NCBI GenBank assembly: GCA_930972465.1
Contig: CAKNHF010000003.1
Location: 87,217 to 151,216, forward strand
Reading direction: 5' to 3'
DNA from: an uncultured Lachnospiraceae bacterium
GTDB lineage: Bacteria > Bacillota > Clostridia > Lachnospirales > Lachnospiraceae
DNA length: 64,000 nt
In this document: piece by piece, positions 26,101 through 36,202 of the stretch
Numbering within the stretch: position 1 is the first letter of the stretch
Layout of the letters: each line of letters starts with the position of its first letter
Made by a program: the position numbers and the translations under genes
The notes under the pieces: generated by a model
What the model was told of the DNA's origin: nothing
The model's database searches: none
Seen by the model: the letters and a program-made list of their open reading frames with translations, nothing else

Positions 26101-29100
26101 ATGAGAAAAAGGGCAGCGGCAGCTTGGCTGTTGACAGCAGCAATGACAGTTACTGTTTGTTCTCCGGCGGTTGTGCAGGCGGAAGGTGTTGATAGCGTAG
26201 ACAATACACTTATTGCCGAACTTGATTTTAATACACCGGCTGTAGACGGCGCTATTACGGGGACAGGAGCAATTGCCAGTGTAAAGGGAAATGTTCAGCT
26301 TCGGGACAAGCTGTATAGAGACACAGCGCTTTATCTTGACGGAAGCAGCGGAACCTATCTGGATGTAACAGCTGAAGACGGTTCCAGTCTGCTGACGGGT
26401 AAAGATGAGATTACGATTTCTTTTGATACCAAACGTGAGCGTTCAAACACAAGCTGGATCTTTTTTGCAGCGCCGAACGCGAGTGAGCAGAAATATAACA
26501 GCGAACATTATATTGCCTGCTATTCCGCGGCGGACCCCGGTATCCGTGTGGAGCGTTACAATAACTCCGGGGAAAGATCTGAAGCAATAACTGCATCAGC
26601 AGGAGAGAACTGGATACATGTAGATATTCTCGTTTCAGCTGAAAATACAGAGCTTTATATTGACGGCAAACAGATGAATGCTGCGGAAAGTGATTATACA
26701 CTTTCTGATATTCTCGGAGAAAACAGCATTTTCTATATCGGTAAGGCAAACTGGACGGCGAGCGGCGAGTACGCGAACTGCTGGATCGACAACTTCCGTA
26801 TTTATGACGGACTGCTTGATAAAGAAGAAATTGACGCTCAGTATGCAGAATTTGCGGGGCAGATGTTCTGGGACGGCGTAAGCCTTCCGACAGATCCGGT
26901 CAATGGTGATCTGGATCTTCCTGAAACAAATACGGCCGGAGATACTGTGACATGGAAATCCGGAAATACGGAGATCATCAGCGATGATGGAAAACTGGTT
27001 TCCCAGCCGGAGAAAGATACAGAAGTTATAATGACAGCTTCAATCGGAGATCAGGAAAAAGAATTTATCGTAACAGTAGCAGGTTTAAATTCTATTCTTC
27101 AGGAAGCGGCAGACGCTCTGACAATTGAGGACGCAGATGATGTGAGAGGCAATCTTTCCCTGGTAAAAGAAGGGAAGAACGGAGTGGCCATCGACTGGAA
27201 ATCCGATAACACAGATGTGATTACGGATGAACCCATGAATGCTGACAGCCTCTATGACGGCGGTGAAGTAACCCGCCCGGCAGCAGGAGAGGATGCGGTT
27301 CAGGTAAAACTGACTGCGGAACTTTCTCTGAATGGTCAGAAAACAACAAAAGAGTTTACCGTAACTGTGCAGCCGATGCCGGAGGATCTGGATACAGATT
27401 ATGATGCAGGCTACCTGTGGACAAACTTTGACGCGTCAGGCGGTTATGAGAAAATTTTCTTCGGATACAGTGAGGATGGACTTACATGGAGCAAGCTCAA
27501 TAAAGATGAATACGGCAATGCCCAGCCGGTACTTGTAAATGACGCGGAGGGAAGCGATCTCGGTGTTCGCGATCCGCACATTATCCGCTCCGCAGAGGGA
27601 GATAAGTACTGGATCCTGGGAACCGACCTTCATGCAGAAGGCGGCGGAGCAGGTGGAAGCGGATGGGATCAGTTGAACGCCAGCCAGAATATTGTTGTGT
27701 GGGAATCTACAGATCTTGTGAACTGGAGCGAGCCGAAGCTTGTATATGCCGGGTTTGATAATGCAGGCTGTGTATGGGCTCCGGAAGCAATCTATGACGA
27801 GACTACAGGAGACTACCTGGTATACTGGTCAGCAAGAGATAAGTCTCTGAATGGTACAGATGACAATGCGCTTCGCGTATATGTATGCCGGACCAGGGAT
27901 TTCAACACATTCTCCGAGCCGAAGGTATGGCTAAGCGAAGACCAGGAGAATGGAGCAGAGACAAACATTATCGATACAACAATTGTGAAAGGCAATGATG
28001 GAAGATATTACCGTTTTTCTACATCCGACTGGAACACCATCGTTGATGTAAGCAATACACTTGCAGCAGATGATGTATTTGATGTAAGCGTAAATTCGGA
28101 CAAAAGTGAACCGGACGGCAGATGGACCCGCCTGGTAAAGCGTGACGGACAGGCAGCGGCAGGATTCTCCAGCGGAGAAGGTCTTACCGTATATCAGCTC
28201 CCCGACGGAACATGGTGCGCAATGGCTGACAACAGCGGATACACAGCTTACCTGACCGACGATCTGTCATCCGGTACATTTACAAAATCCAGCGACGCTT
28301 CTTTTGTTGACGGCAGATTCCGTCACGGTACAGTCATGAGACTGTCAGAAACAGAACAGGCACGTCTCCTTGAGGCGTATGGACAGGAAGGGCCAGATCC
28401 GGATGAACCGGAAGCAAAAGATCCGATCCTGGAGTATAATTTTGAAAGTGATGCAGGTTCAGGCATTATGACAGATACCGGATCAGGAAACGACACGGCA
28501 GATAACGGTATAATTTATGGAAATGCCAAGGTTGTATATGATGAAGAGCGCGAAAGCAATGTCCTTGAGCTTGACGGAAGCAACAGCTCTTACGGCCAAC
28601 TACCGACAGGCTTTTTTGACGGCCGGGATACAATGACGATTTCCATGGATGTGAAATCCAATCTGAGTTCAGGAAACTTCTTTACATTTACATATGGTAA
28701 AGACAATAATTTATATGACTTCCTGCGAGTACGCGGTACAGAGGTCCGCAACGCGATCAGTACATCCGGATGGCAGAATGAACAGGAAGTAAAAGGCAGC
28801 GGGGCTGCTGCAGGTACATGGCAGAGGATTGACATCGTAATTGATGGTACGAATATGAAGCTGTATATAGACGGACAGCTCGTAGCCGAAAACACAAATA
28901 CAGGTATTACAACATCTGATTTCGGGACAGGTGTAATCTCCTACCTTGGAAAATCATTTTATGATGATCCGTATTTCAGCGGAAGTTTTGACAATATCAA
29001 AGTTTACAACCGTGCACTGAGCGAAGAAGAGATTGTAGAAGATGCACTTGCGAATGAAAATATAACACTGTTAAAAGATGCTGTGATCGGAACAGTTCCG

Positions 29101-31212
29101 GAAGATCCGGCCAACACAATGGCTACGGATTATCATACGGCGGTAACATCCAAACTGGATGCCGAGAACAAAGTAATTACTTCTTATATAAGAAAAAATG
29201 CAGATTTTGCAGCAGTTCCGGTTGACTTAAGCGTACTTGGTTCCTCGACGGAAATCAAGGTAAACGGAGAAGCATTTACAAACGGATCTGAACTGGATCT
29301 TACCAGCGATATAGAGGTTATACTGACGTTCGGTGAAAGAACAGAAACATGGACATTAAAAACACCGGAGATCGCGTACAATCCGGTACTTCCGGGACAG
29401 TATGCTGATCCGGATATTGATTTCCTGGACGGCAAATACTGGATGTATACAACAACCGACGGATATTCCGGATGGAGCGGAACCGTATTCCATGCATGGT
29501 CATCGGAAGATATGAGAAACTGGACAGACGAAGGAATTATTCTGGATGTGGCAAACGACGATCCGGGAGTTAATGACAGCGGCGTTCAGATCGAGTCTTC
29601 CGACTGGTCAGTAGGAAGCGCCTGGGCTCCGACGATCGAGGAAAAGGACGGCAAGTATTATTTCTACTACTGTGCGAAATTCCCGAACGGTGAGTCCGCA
29701 ATCGGCGTTGCAGTCGCGGACGACCCCGCGGGTCCGTATACCGATAAGGGAGAAGCTCTTATGACTGTTTCTATGTGCAGGGAGGCAGGAGTAAGCATGG
29801 GACAGGCTATCGACCCGTCTGTTTTTACAGATGATGACGGAACATCCTATATCCTGTTCGGAAACGGTTCAGCCGCAATCGCGGAACTCAACGACGACAT
29901 GATGAGCATCAGGGAAGGAACGATCCGCCAGATTAACGGTGTAAACGACTTCCGTGAATCGGTAGTCGTAACAAAGAGGGACGGGCTTTATCACTTTACG
30001 TGGTCCTGCGACGACGCGGGAAGCCCGAACTATCATGTGAATTACGGAACAGCTGAGAGTCTGGACGGCAGCAGCGTCAATGTAGATTACAGGTACACAC
30101 TTCTTCAGAAGGATGAGAGCAGAGATATGCTGGGAACGGCACATCAGTCTGTTCTGTATTTCCCGGAGACGGATGAGTGTTATATCGCATATCACAGATT
30201 TTACACGCCTCTTGGAGTTTATACAGAAGGCTTCGGCTACCACAGAGAGACATGTATCGACAAAGTTACATTTGGCGAGGACGGTCTGATGCAGCCGCTG
30301 TCACCGACAATGGAAGGAGTATACAGACCGGTCGGAACGGAAGAACCGATCGAACTTCAGATTCTATCAGATCCGGAGGATTACTCGGGAGCAAAAGGAG
30401 AAACTGCCGTATTTGAGATCAAAGCGGCGGGAACCGGCCTCACATATCAGTGGCAGTACTGCAACGCTGCGTCAGATATATGGAGAGATTCTTCCATGGA
30501 AGGAAGCAGTACCTCACGGCTCAGCGTTGAAGTGGCAGGATACCGCGACGGCCAGAAATACCGCTGCGTTGTAAAAGACGCGGAAGGAAACACGGCTGTG
30601 TCGGGCACTGCAGTAATTACAGTGGCGGAGCCGGAGGCACCGGTGATCACCGGACAGCCGGAGGACTATACCGGCAGTGTGGGTGAAACCGCACGGTTTA
30701 CGGTGCAGGCGTCCGGGACAGGGCTTGCATATCAGTGGCAGTACTGCAACGCTTCGTCAAATATCTGGAGAGATTCTTCCATGCCGGGATCCGATACGGA
30801 GACGGTCAGCGTACCGGTCACAAATTCGAGAGACGGCCAGAAATACCGTTGTGTTGTCACTGGTGAAAACGGAGGCAGCGTCATATCAAGGGTGGTTTAT
30901 CTTACCGTAGGAATTGCGGAAGGCATGCCGGAGATAACGGTGCAGCCGGAAGATTTTACAGGTACTGCGGGTGAAACCGCACAGTTCACTGTGCAGGCGT
31001 CCGGAACAGGCCTTACGTATAAGTGGCAGTACTGCAATGCCGGATCGAATGTCTGGAGAGGATCGTCCATGAAAGGAAACGGAAGCTCCAGCTTAAGCGT
31101 ACCGGTCACTGCTGCGAGAGATGGCCAGAAATATCGCTGCGTTATTACAAGTGAAAACGGAAGAACTGTTATTACAGAAGAAGCTGTGTTATACTATGTA
31201 AAGATGCAGTAA
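26101..31212 (+). CDS. Giant secreted double-GH43 enzyme with LamG domains and Ig tail
   Basis: The ATG at 26101, after AGAAAGGGGAA, gives 1703 residues with a clean signal peptide ending VVQA; the in-frame ATG at 26005 would add 32 residues encoded by the leader hairpin. Order: LamG (about 30-250), two aBig_2-type Ig domains (about 255-425), GH43 domain A (about 430-760; GVRDPHII near residue 490, CVWAPEAIYD), closely like the GH43 domain of the GH30 protein, a second LamG (about 775-985), a small Ig-like domain, GH43 domain B (about 1093-1410; Asp1103 in GQYADPDIDF, SAWAPTIEEKDGKYYFYY, RESVVVTKRDG with probable acid Glu), and three Ig repeats from about 1419. Likely roles are exo-acting arabinofuranosidase or xylosidase-type cleavage of side chains. 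Substrates cannot be fixed by reading. Confidence 0.83.
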   Translation: MRKRAAAAWLLTAAMTVTVCSPAVVQAEGVDSVDNTLIAELDFNTPAVDGAITGTGAIASVKGNVQLRDKLYRDTALYLDGSSGTYLDVTAEDGSSLLTGKDEITISFDTKRERSNTSWIFFAAPNASEQKYNSEHYIACYSAADPGIRVERYNNSGERSEAITASAGENWIHVDILVSAENTELYIDGKQMNAAESDYTLSDILGENSIFYIGKANWTASGEYANCWIDNFRIYDGLLDKEEIDAQYAEFAGQMFWDGVSLPTDPVNGDLDLPETNTAGDTVTWKSGNTEIISDDGKLVSQPEKDTEVIMTASIGDQEKEFIVTVAGLNSILQEAADALTIEDADDVRGNLSLVKEGKNGVAIDWKSDNTDVITDEPMNADSLYDGGEVTRPAAGEDAVQVKLTAELSLNGQKTTKEFTVTVQPMPEDLDTDYDAGYLWTNFDASGGYEKIFFGYSEDGLTWSKLNKDEYGNAQPVLVNDAEGSDLGVRDPHIIRSAEGDKYWILGTDLHAEGGGAGGSGWDQLNASQNIVVWESTDLVNWSEPKLVYAGFDNAGCVWAPEAIYDETTGDYLVYWSARDKSLNGTDDNALRVYVCRTRDFNTFSEPKVWLSEDQENGAETNIIDTTIVKGNDGRYYRFSTSDWNTIVDVSNTLAADDVFDVSVNSDKSEPDGRWTRLVKRDGQAAAGFSSGEGLTVYQLPDGTWCAMADNSGYTAYLTDDLSSGTFTKSSDASFVDGRFRHGTVMRLSETEQARLLEAYGQEGPDPDEPEAKDPILEYNFESDAGSGIMTDTGSGNDTADNGIIYGNAKVVYDEERESNVLELDGSNSSYGQLPTGFFDGRDTMTISMDVKSNLSSGNFFTFTYGKDNNLYDFLRVRGTEVRNAISTSGWQNEQEVKGSGAAAGTWQRIDIVIDGTNMKLYIDGQLVAENTNTGITTSDFGTGVISYLGKSFYDDPYFSGSFDNIKVYNRALSEEEIVEDALANENITLLKDAVIGTVPEDPANTMATDYHTAVTSKLDAENKVITSYIRKNADFAAVPVDLSVLGSSTEIKVNGEAFTNGSELDLTSDIEVILTFGERTETWTLKTPEIAYNPVLPGQYADPDIDFLDGKYWMYTTTDGYSGWSGTVFHAWSSEDMRNWTDEGIILDVANDDPGVNDSGVQIESSDWSVGSAWAPTIEEKDGKYYFYYCAKFPNGESAIGVAVADDPAGPYTDKGEALMTVSMCREAGVSMGQAIDPSVFTDDDGTSYILFGNGSAAIAELNDDMMSIREGTIRQINGVNDFRESVVVTKRDGLYHFTWSCDDAGSPNYHVNYGTAESLDGSSVNVDYRYTLLQKDESRDMLGTAHQSVLYFPETDECYIAYHRFYTPLGVYTEGFGYHRETCIDKVTFGEDGLMQPLSPTMEGVYRPVGTEEPIELQILSDPEDYSGAKGETAVFEIKAAGTGLTYQWQYCNAASDIWRDSSMEGSSTSRLSVEVAGYRDGQKYRCVVKDAEGNTAVSGTAVITVAEPEAPVITGQPEDYTGSVGETARFTVQASGTGLAYQWQYCNASSNIWRDSSMPGSDTETVSVPVTNSRDGQKYRCVVTGENGGSVISRVVYLTVGIAEGMPEITVQPEDFTGTAGETAQFTVQASGTGLTYKWQYCNAGSNVWRGSSMKGNGSSSLSVPVTAARDGQKYRCVITSENGRTVITEEAVLYYVKMQ
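30355..31203 (+). repeat. Triple Ig-like tail of the double-GH43 protein
   Basis: Three Ig-like repeats, nearly the same at DNA level as 18385-19236. The stretch 30576-30923 is a perfect copy of 18606-18953. Confidence 0.92.
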
Positions 31213-31219
31213 GGCCATA

Positions 31220-31290
31220 AAGCCGTATACGGGCCCGTACATACGGTTTAGAGGCAGGGGGAGGAAGCTGTTCCCCCCTCTGCATGATTT
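31220..31290 (+). terminator. Two stem-loops after the fourth giant gene
   Basis: Stem 1 pairs 31220-31228 with 31241-31249 and encloses the palindrome ACGGGCCCGT. Stem 2 pairs GCAGGGGG-type bases at 31254-31261 with CCCC-T-CTGC at 31275-31283 and is followed by ATGATTTT. Together they probably end the transcript of the giant genes, although the T-run is weak. Confidence 0.5.
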
Positions 31291-31311
31291 TCAGGGCAGG
31301 AAGGTATCAGA

Positions 31312-32370
31312 TTGAAAAAACGTGTTTTGAGCCTATGCGTAATGACGGCAGTTTTTATCGGGGCAGCAGCGGGCTGCAGCTCCGGCGGATCTGCGGCAGA
31401 TGAAAAACAGAATCCTGACGAAACCGTACTGTATCTGGATGGAGATGCAGTTACAGAAGATGAATATGCTCTGTTGGCAGCAGAGTACAGGAATCAGGTG
31501 ACAATGCAGTATTCGACAGATCAGGTGAATGCTGACGATTTCTGGCAGACAGAAATTGACGGGGAGACGCCCTTAAGCCAGCTTGAGGAGATGATCCTTG
31601 ATCAGCTGAAATATAATTATGCGGTGAAACATCTTGCTGTGGAGGCGGATGTGACCGAAGATTATAGTTATGCGGAGCTGCAGGAAAACCGGGAAGGCGA
31701 GAATCAGGAGCGTTCAGGACAGCTGGAGAACGATGAGACCGTGTATGGTCTGACTTCATATGATGATTCCAATTATTACAGCTACTGGTATTCCAATCTG
31801 GAGACACAGTGGAAAAACAGCTGGATTCCGGACAATGCGGATGTCACCGAGTCAGACTGCCGGGATTATTATGACGAGCATGAAGATGCATACACTTATG
31901 ATACAGGTGTAACTGTTATCTATGCCGAACTTCCGTATAACTCAGAGTCTGAACGCGGAGAGATGCAGAATACTGCGCTCAGTCTGAGCCGGGCTCTGGA
32001 GACATCGGACGACATAAAGGAAATTGAGGCTGCATTTCCGGAGATTGAGTTTGAGAAACTTGAGCTCAATGATTTCGATACCCAGGAGGGCATGAGCGGC
32101 GTTTATGCGCTGCGCTGGGAAAAAGCATCCCAGCTGGAAGAGGGACAGGTTACCGCGCCGTATGAAGACAATGGGACAGTATGTGTCATGAAATGCATCG
32201 GACGCACAGAAAACGGAAAGCTGGAATTCGACGATGTAAAAAGCAGGATTGAAAGAATGCTTCAGGTAGAGGCCGCGGATCAGTGCATCAGTGAGACAGC
32301 AGAGAAAATGAAAGTGGAAAACGGCGGCATTTCGGCGGAATCTGTAATTTTAAAGACAGTAAATAATTAG
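31312..32370 (+). CDS. PrsA/SurA-like foldase lipoprotein
   Basis: 352 residues starting at TTG (31312), placed 7 bases after AGGAAGG. The N-terminus is a lipoprotein signal with lipobox AAGC, so the mature protein is anchored outside the membrane. The body resembles SurA/PrsA chaperones: an N-terminal helical part (DGDAVTEDEYALLAAEY) and a C-terminal region with the rotamase-type layout (VTVIYAELPY, LEEGQVTAPYEDNGTVCVMKCIG, FDDVKSRIERML). The parvulin core is degenerate, so isomerase activity is doubtful. It lies after the giant enzyme genes and before the exopolysaccharide cluster; helping such large exported proteins to fold is a reasonable inference. Confidence 0.7.
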   Translation: MKKRVLSLCVMTAVFIGAAAGCSSGGSAADEKQNPDETVLYLDGDAVTEDEYALLAAEYRNQVTMQYSTDQVNADDFWQTEIDGETPLSQLEEMILDQLKYNYAVKHLAVEADVTEDYSYAELQENREGENQERSGQLENDETVYGLTSYDDSNYYSYWYSNLETQWKNSWIPDNADVTESDCRDYYDEHEDAYTYDTGVTVIYAELPYNSESERGEMQNTALSLSRALETSDDIKEIEAAFPEIEFEKLELNDFDTQEGMSGVYALRWEKASQLEEGQVTAPYEDNGTVCVMKCIGRTENGKLEFDDVKSRIERMLQVEAADQCISETAEKMKVENGGISAESVILKTVNN

Positions 32371-32386
32371 CAGATGGAGGATTACA

Positions 32387-32887
32387 TTGGAAATGAAAAA
32401 GAAAAGAATTATCTTATTATCATTGGTTTTGATCATAATATTTGCCATGACCGGCTGCGGAGACGGCAAGGCGGATTCACAGGGAGATACACAGCAGACG
32501 GATGAGAATGCATCAGATGAAAACGTTGACAGCTCAGCAGCACTGAATGTAGAGAATGATACATTTACGGTAGATGATCTGCTTTCCAGTGTCGGATCCG
32601 AAGAGACAGGACTTCTGACGATTCTTGGCGCAACAGAAGAAGCAGAGACTTACGAGGCCAACATTTTCGGACAGAAAGCCACGGTCAGCGTGACAGCTGA
32701 GGATGGTACAGTCAGCGCGATCAAGATGGACTTTGTATCAGTGGATACCGGATCCGTGCTGAACGCGGTTGCTGAACAGCTGGGACAGGACGGAGAGACA
32801 AAGGACGGTGTGACTACATGGACGTCAGGAGACCGTACAGTTACATTGTCTGAGGGAGACTCCGGATGCACGCTGGAGATAAAATAA
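32387..32887 (+). CDS. Small lipoprotein, unknown function
   Basis: 166 residues with a signal peptide and lipobox MTGC, then an acidic linker rich in Asp, Ser and Gln, and a compact C-terminal domain with alternating strands (ANIFGQKATVSVTAEDGTVSAIKMDF). TGGAGG at 32375-32380 fits the TTG at 32387 better than the ATG at 32393. It follows the foldase-like gene by 16 bases and is probably co-transcribed. I do not recognise the family. Confidence 0.75.
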   Translation: MEMKKKRIILLSLVLIIIFAMTGCGDGKADSQGDTQQTDENASDENVDSSAALNVENDTFTVDDLLSSVGSEETGLLTILGATEEAETYEANIFGQKATVSVTAEDGTVSAIKMDFVSVDTGSVLNAVAEQLGQDGETKDGVTTWTSGDRTVTLSEGDSGCTLEIK

Positions 32888-32934
32888 ATTACAATGCAGG
32901 ATAAAGCAGAGGCTGGAATGGGGAAATTAAAATT

Positions 32935-33666
32935 ATGGAAGAAACAAGAAAAAAAGTGCATGATCAGCCGCGCCGATGCAGACTAAATCGAAGATATGTT
33001 TTCATGAAACGTACAGTGGACATTGTCATATCTCTGACCGGCCTGGTGCTGTTCTCTCCGCTGCTGGCAGCTACGGCGGCGGCCGTGAAGCTTTATGACG
33101 GCGGAAACGTACTGTACAGTCAGGTCCGCCTGACTCAGGGCGGAAGACGTTTTCGGATTTACAAGTTCCGGAGCATGAGAATGGATTCGGAGAAAGACGG
33201 AGTTGCACGGCTTGCAGAAAAGAATGACGACCGGATAACACCGATCGGAAAAATAATCCGGGATCGCCACATAGATGAACTTCCGCAGCTGTTCAACATT
33301 CTGAAGGGAGATATGTCAGTGGTCGGGCCACGGCCGGAGAGACCGGAGATAATGGAATTGTATATACAGGAACTTCCGGAATTCGAGCAGCGTCTTCAGG
33401 TAAAAGCGGGACTGACCGGATATGCACAGATATACGGAACGTATTATTCTACTCCCCGCGAGAAACTGCAGATGGATATGAAATATCTTGAAAATGCGTC
33501 ATTATCAGAAGATTTCAGGCTTCTGCTTGCAACAGCCAGGATACTGCTGTTTGGAGAAAAGACAGATACTTCCGGAAAAAAGCACAGCGTTGTTGAAAAA
33601 AGCAGACACAGAGCATGGGAAGATGTGCAGCATGAAGGAATCCGTGCGAAATATAAAAGTACATAA
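32935..33666 (+). CDS. Initiating sugar-phosphate transferase for exopolysaccharide
   Basis: A 243-residue bacterial sugar transferase of the WbaP/WcaJ C-terminal type. It moves a sugar-1-phosphate from a UDP-sugar to undecaprenyl phosphate, the first step in repeat-unit assembly. Visible are the membrane hairpin (residues 27-52, FSPLLAATAAAVKL), the KFRSMR motif (about 81), RHIDELPQLFNILKGDMSVVGPRPE (about 110-134), and GLTGYAQIYG. Length fits the short form without the N-terminal membrane domain. The C-terminal 35 residues are basic and extra. It heads the exopolysaccharide cluster that runs to 40864. Confidence 0.9.
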   Translation: MEETRKKVHDQPRRCRLNRRYVFMKRTVDIVISLTGLVLFSPLLAATAAAVKLYDGGNVLYSQVRLTQGGRRFRIYKFRSMRMDSEKDGVARLAEKNDDRITPIGKIIRDRHIDELPQLFNILKGDMSVVGPRPERPEIMELYIQELPEFEQRLQVKAGLTGYAQIYGTYYSTPREKLQMDMKYLENASLSEDFRLLLATARILLFGEKTDTSGKKHSVVEKSRHRAWEDVQHEGIRAKYKST

Positions 33667-33684
33667 CAAGGAGCGGAACCGGGG

Positions 33685-34632
33685 ATGGAGAGGGTAAAAT
33701 ACAGCGTTGTAATTCCATTGTATAATAAGGCGGAGTATATCGGACGTACACTGAAAAGCGTGCTGGCGCAGTCATTTCAGAATTTTGAAGTGATCGTCGT
33801 GGATGACGGCTCCACCGATGACTCTCTCAGGGCCGCCCGGCAGTCGGCTTCCGGTAAAGTAAGAATCATAGCTCAGAAGAATCAGGGAACTGCTGTCGCA
33901 AGGAATACCGGAATTGAACATGCAGCAGGAGAATATATAGCTTTTCTCGATGCAGATGACGAGTGGAAGCGTAATTACCTGGAGACGATTGATACCCTGA
34001 CAGAGAGATATCCGCAGAGCGATATTTTTGTGACAGCCTACAGAGTCGTTATGGGAAATGGTAAATACAATTATTCCAGCAGGCTTACACCTGACGAAGG
34101 ATGTCTGGAAAGCTACTGGATGACGTTTCAGTATCCTTATGATTTTGTATGGACTTCCGCCACTGTCATCAGGAAAAGCGCCATACTGAGAGCGGGGGGA
34201 TTCAAGCCCGGCGAGCGTATCGGGCAGGATCTCGACCTGTGGGCGCGGGTGGCCAGAATCAATCCCAGGGTCGCGTATTCTTCGGCCGTGTGTGTGGATT
34301 ATCACAGAAATGCAGGACAAAATGCAAGAAGCCGGGAAAAGATAGCCTGCGCAGAGGCATTCCTGCGGGATCTGGAAGAAGAACTGGAAAATCCGGAACA
34401 CAGCCGTGAGGAGCTTGACATGATACAATACAAGTATGATCTGAAAATGACCGTCTATGTATTTACGTGTATTCTTGCAGGGGAGAGATCTCTTGCCAAA
34501 AATGTATATATGAGATGGCAGGGGAGAAGAAGGATGAGGACAAGGCTGCTCCGGGCAGGGCTGAGGACAGCTATGATCATGCCGGCGGGTGTAAACCGGT
34601 TTCTGTATAAGATCCGGCTGAAAGTATTCTGA
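33685..34632 (+). CDS. Family 2 glycosyltransferase
   Basis: A 315-residue cytoplasmic GT-A enzyme that adds a sugar to the lipid-linked repeat unit. The N-terminal nucleotide-sugar fold is clear: YSVVIPLYNKAEYI (5-18), FEVIVVDDGSTDDS (about 33-46), and the DXD-type metal site FLDADDEW (about 92). The C-terminal part contains the acceptor region (GERIGQDLDLWARVA) and a basic amphipathic tail. AAGGAGCGG precedes the ATG. The donor sugar cannot be read. Confidence 0.9.
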   Translation: MERVKYSVVIPLYNKAEYIGRTLKSVLAQSFQNFEVIVVDDGSTDDSLRAARQSASGKVRIIAQKNQGTAVARNTGIEHAAGEYIAFLDADDEWKRNYLETIDTLTERYPQSDIFVTAYRVVMGNGKYNYSSRLTPDEGCLESYWMTFQYPYDFVWTSATVIRKSAILRAGGFKPGERIGQDLDLWARVARINPRVAYSSAVCVDYHRNAGQNARSREKIACAEAFLRDLEEELENPEHSREELDMIQYKYDLKMTVYVFTCILAGERSLAKNVYMRWQGRRRMRTRLLRAGLRTAMIMPAGVNRFLYKIRLKVF

Positions 34633-34746
34633 AAAATCTGGGGCAGATGCAGTGTACTCTGTATCTGCCTCAGTCTTTTGATACAGGATATCATATAAGC
34701 CGGGAGCGGGGCATGGCGCAAATGTTGAGAGAGCAGGTAGAATAAT

Positions 34747-36162
34747 ATGAATTTGATTTTTTTGATAAGTATTCTTCTGAAAGGAGTCGGAGCTGTACTG
34801 GAAATACTTCTGCAGATTACGATCACAAGAGGAATCGGAGTCTCGGGGTATGGGACATATACAACATGGATTAACGCAGCGGATCTGATATTCTGGTGCC
34901 TGTTTTCCGGTATTGTGAAATGTAATACATTTTATCTGTCAGGAAAACAGACAAGCCTGAGCGATTTCAAACATAAATATTATGTGAGATATGTGATTCC
35001 GGCTACCGTCTGTATCTGCTTTGCGGCGTGTGCATGGGGGCGGCAGGAATATCTGGTGATAGCGGTGATTGCCTTTGCGGAACTTCTGATGCTTGACCGG
35101 AGCAGCTGCCTTCTGGCAGAAGGAAGTTATATTTCTTCTCTTACAGGAGAATATGTTTTCGGCAGAATGTTCCTGCTTGTTTCTGTTTTTATTCTTCAGC
35201 GGACAGGAAGGTTTACCTTGAATGTGACAGTACTGCTGTATCTCGTTCAATATATTCTGGTGATTATCTTCTTTATGATGGTCAGTGAGAAGAAACGAAA
35301 ACAGAATCTGAACAGACAGATGCGCTGTGAGGATCAGAAAGTATCTGTTCGTAAGCTGCTGCAGTATCAGAGAGCAGATATCATGCAGGCAATGATAGGG
35401 CAGATGCCTGTAATTCTTCAGTATGTGCTGGCCGGTGCATTTGAGGCCGGCGTGGTCGGGATTGTGCTGCTTATAAAAAAACTGATCAACTTTATATCCG
35501 GACCGGCGGCCAAAGTTTTTCTGCCGGAATTTTCCCGGCTCTATCACAGGGGGGACAGAGAGGGACTCAGAGACAGCTTTTCCGCGATCATGAGGATACA
35601 GATGATGTTTGCAGGGCCTCTCGCGGTTGTTCTGGCCGGCTATCCTGAGGTGGTTTTGAAGATACTTGCAGAGGAACTGATTCCGTACACAGCGCTGTTC
35701 ATGGGCTGCTCTCTTATCTTTATCATTGCAGCGACACTTGGACCCTGCGGCGGTCTGATGCAGATGACCGGAAATGAACGAATGGATAATCGATGCAGAG
35801 AAGCAGCCATTTTATTAATGGCTGTAATATTTGTTCTTATGAGGAAAGATCCTCTTTTTGCACTTTACGGACTGGGAGCACAGACGTTTGTCGAGTCTGT
35901 AAGTAAATATATATTTGTATGCCGCTGGCTGAAAAAACCGCCGGTCAGATTCTGCACCTATCTGAAATGGTGGATACTGCCTGCAGCTGCAATCGGCGTC
36001 AGCCGCTTCATGCACTGGCAGAATTCGCTGGCAATGATGATCGCTGCTGCAGGAATCGTATTCTGCATTCAGTTTGCGGCGGAACTGAAAAATGAGAAGG
36101 GGCTGCGGCAGATGCTTCAGCAGAGGAGGAGTCTTTATGAACCGGAAGATACAGATGATTAG
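34747..36162 (+). CDS. Polysaccharide flippase (Wzx/MATE-like)
   Basis: A 471-residue membrane protein with about 12 hydrophobic segments. The opening (ILLKGVGAVLEILLQITITRGIGVSGYGTYTTW) is the pattern of polysaccharide exporter proteins, and the middle (AKVFLPEFSRLYHRGDREGLRDSFSAIMRIQMMFAGPLA) matches the second-half repeat. It probably flips the undecaprenyl-linked repeat unit outward. The ribosome site (GCAGGTAG) is weak. A modest hairpin lies in the 114-base gap before it. Confidence 0.87.
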   Translation: MNLIFLISILLKGVGAVLEILLQITITRGIGVSGYGTYTTWINAADLIFWCLFSGIVKCNTFYLSGKQTSLSDFKHKYYVRYVIPATVCICFAACAWGRQEYLVIAVIAFAELLMLDRSSCLLAEGSYISSLTGEYVFGRMFLLVSVFILQRTGRFTLNVTVLLYLVQYILVIIFFMMVSEKKRKQNLNRQMRCEDQKVSVRKLLQYQRADIMQAMIGQMPVILQYVLAGAFEAGVVGIVLLIKKLINFISGPAAKVFLPEFSRLYHRGDREGLRDSFSAIMRIQMMFAGPLAVVLAGYPEVVLKILAEELIPYTALFMGCSLIFIIAATLGPCGGLMQMTGNERMDNRCREAAILLMAVIFVLMRKDPLFALYGLGAQTFVESVSKYIFVCRWLKKPPVRFCTYLKWWILPAAAIGVSRFMHWQNSLAMMIAAAGIVFCIQFAAELKNEKGLRQMLQQRRSLYEPEDTDD

Positions 36163-36202
36163 ACTGATGCTGTGCAGCGAGAAATTTAAAGGTTGAAATT
36201 AT

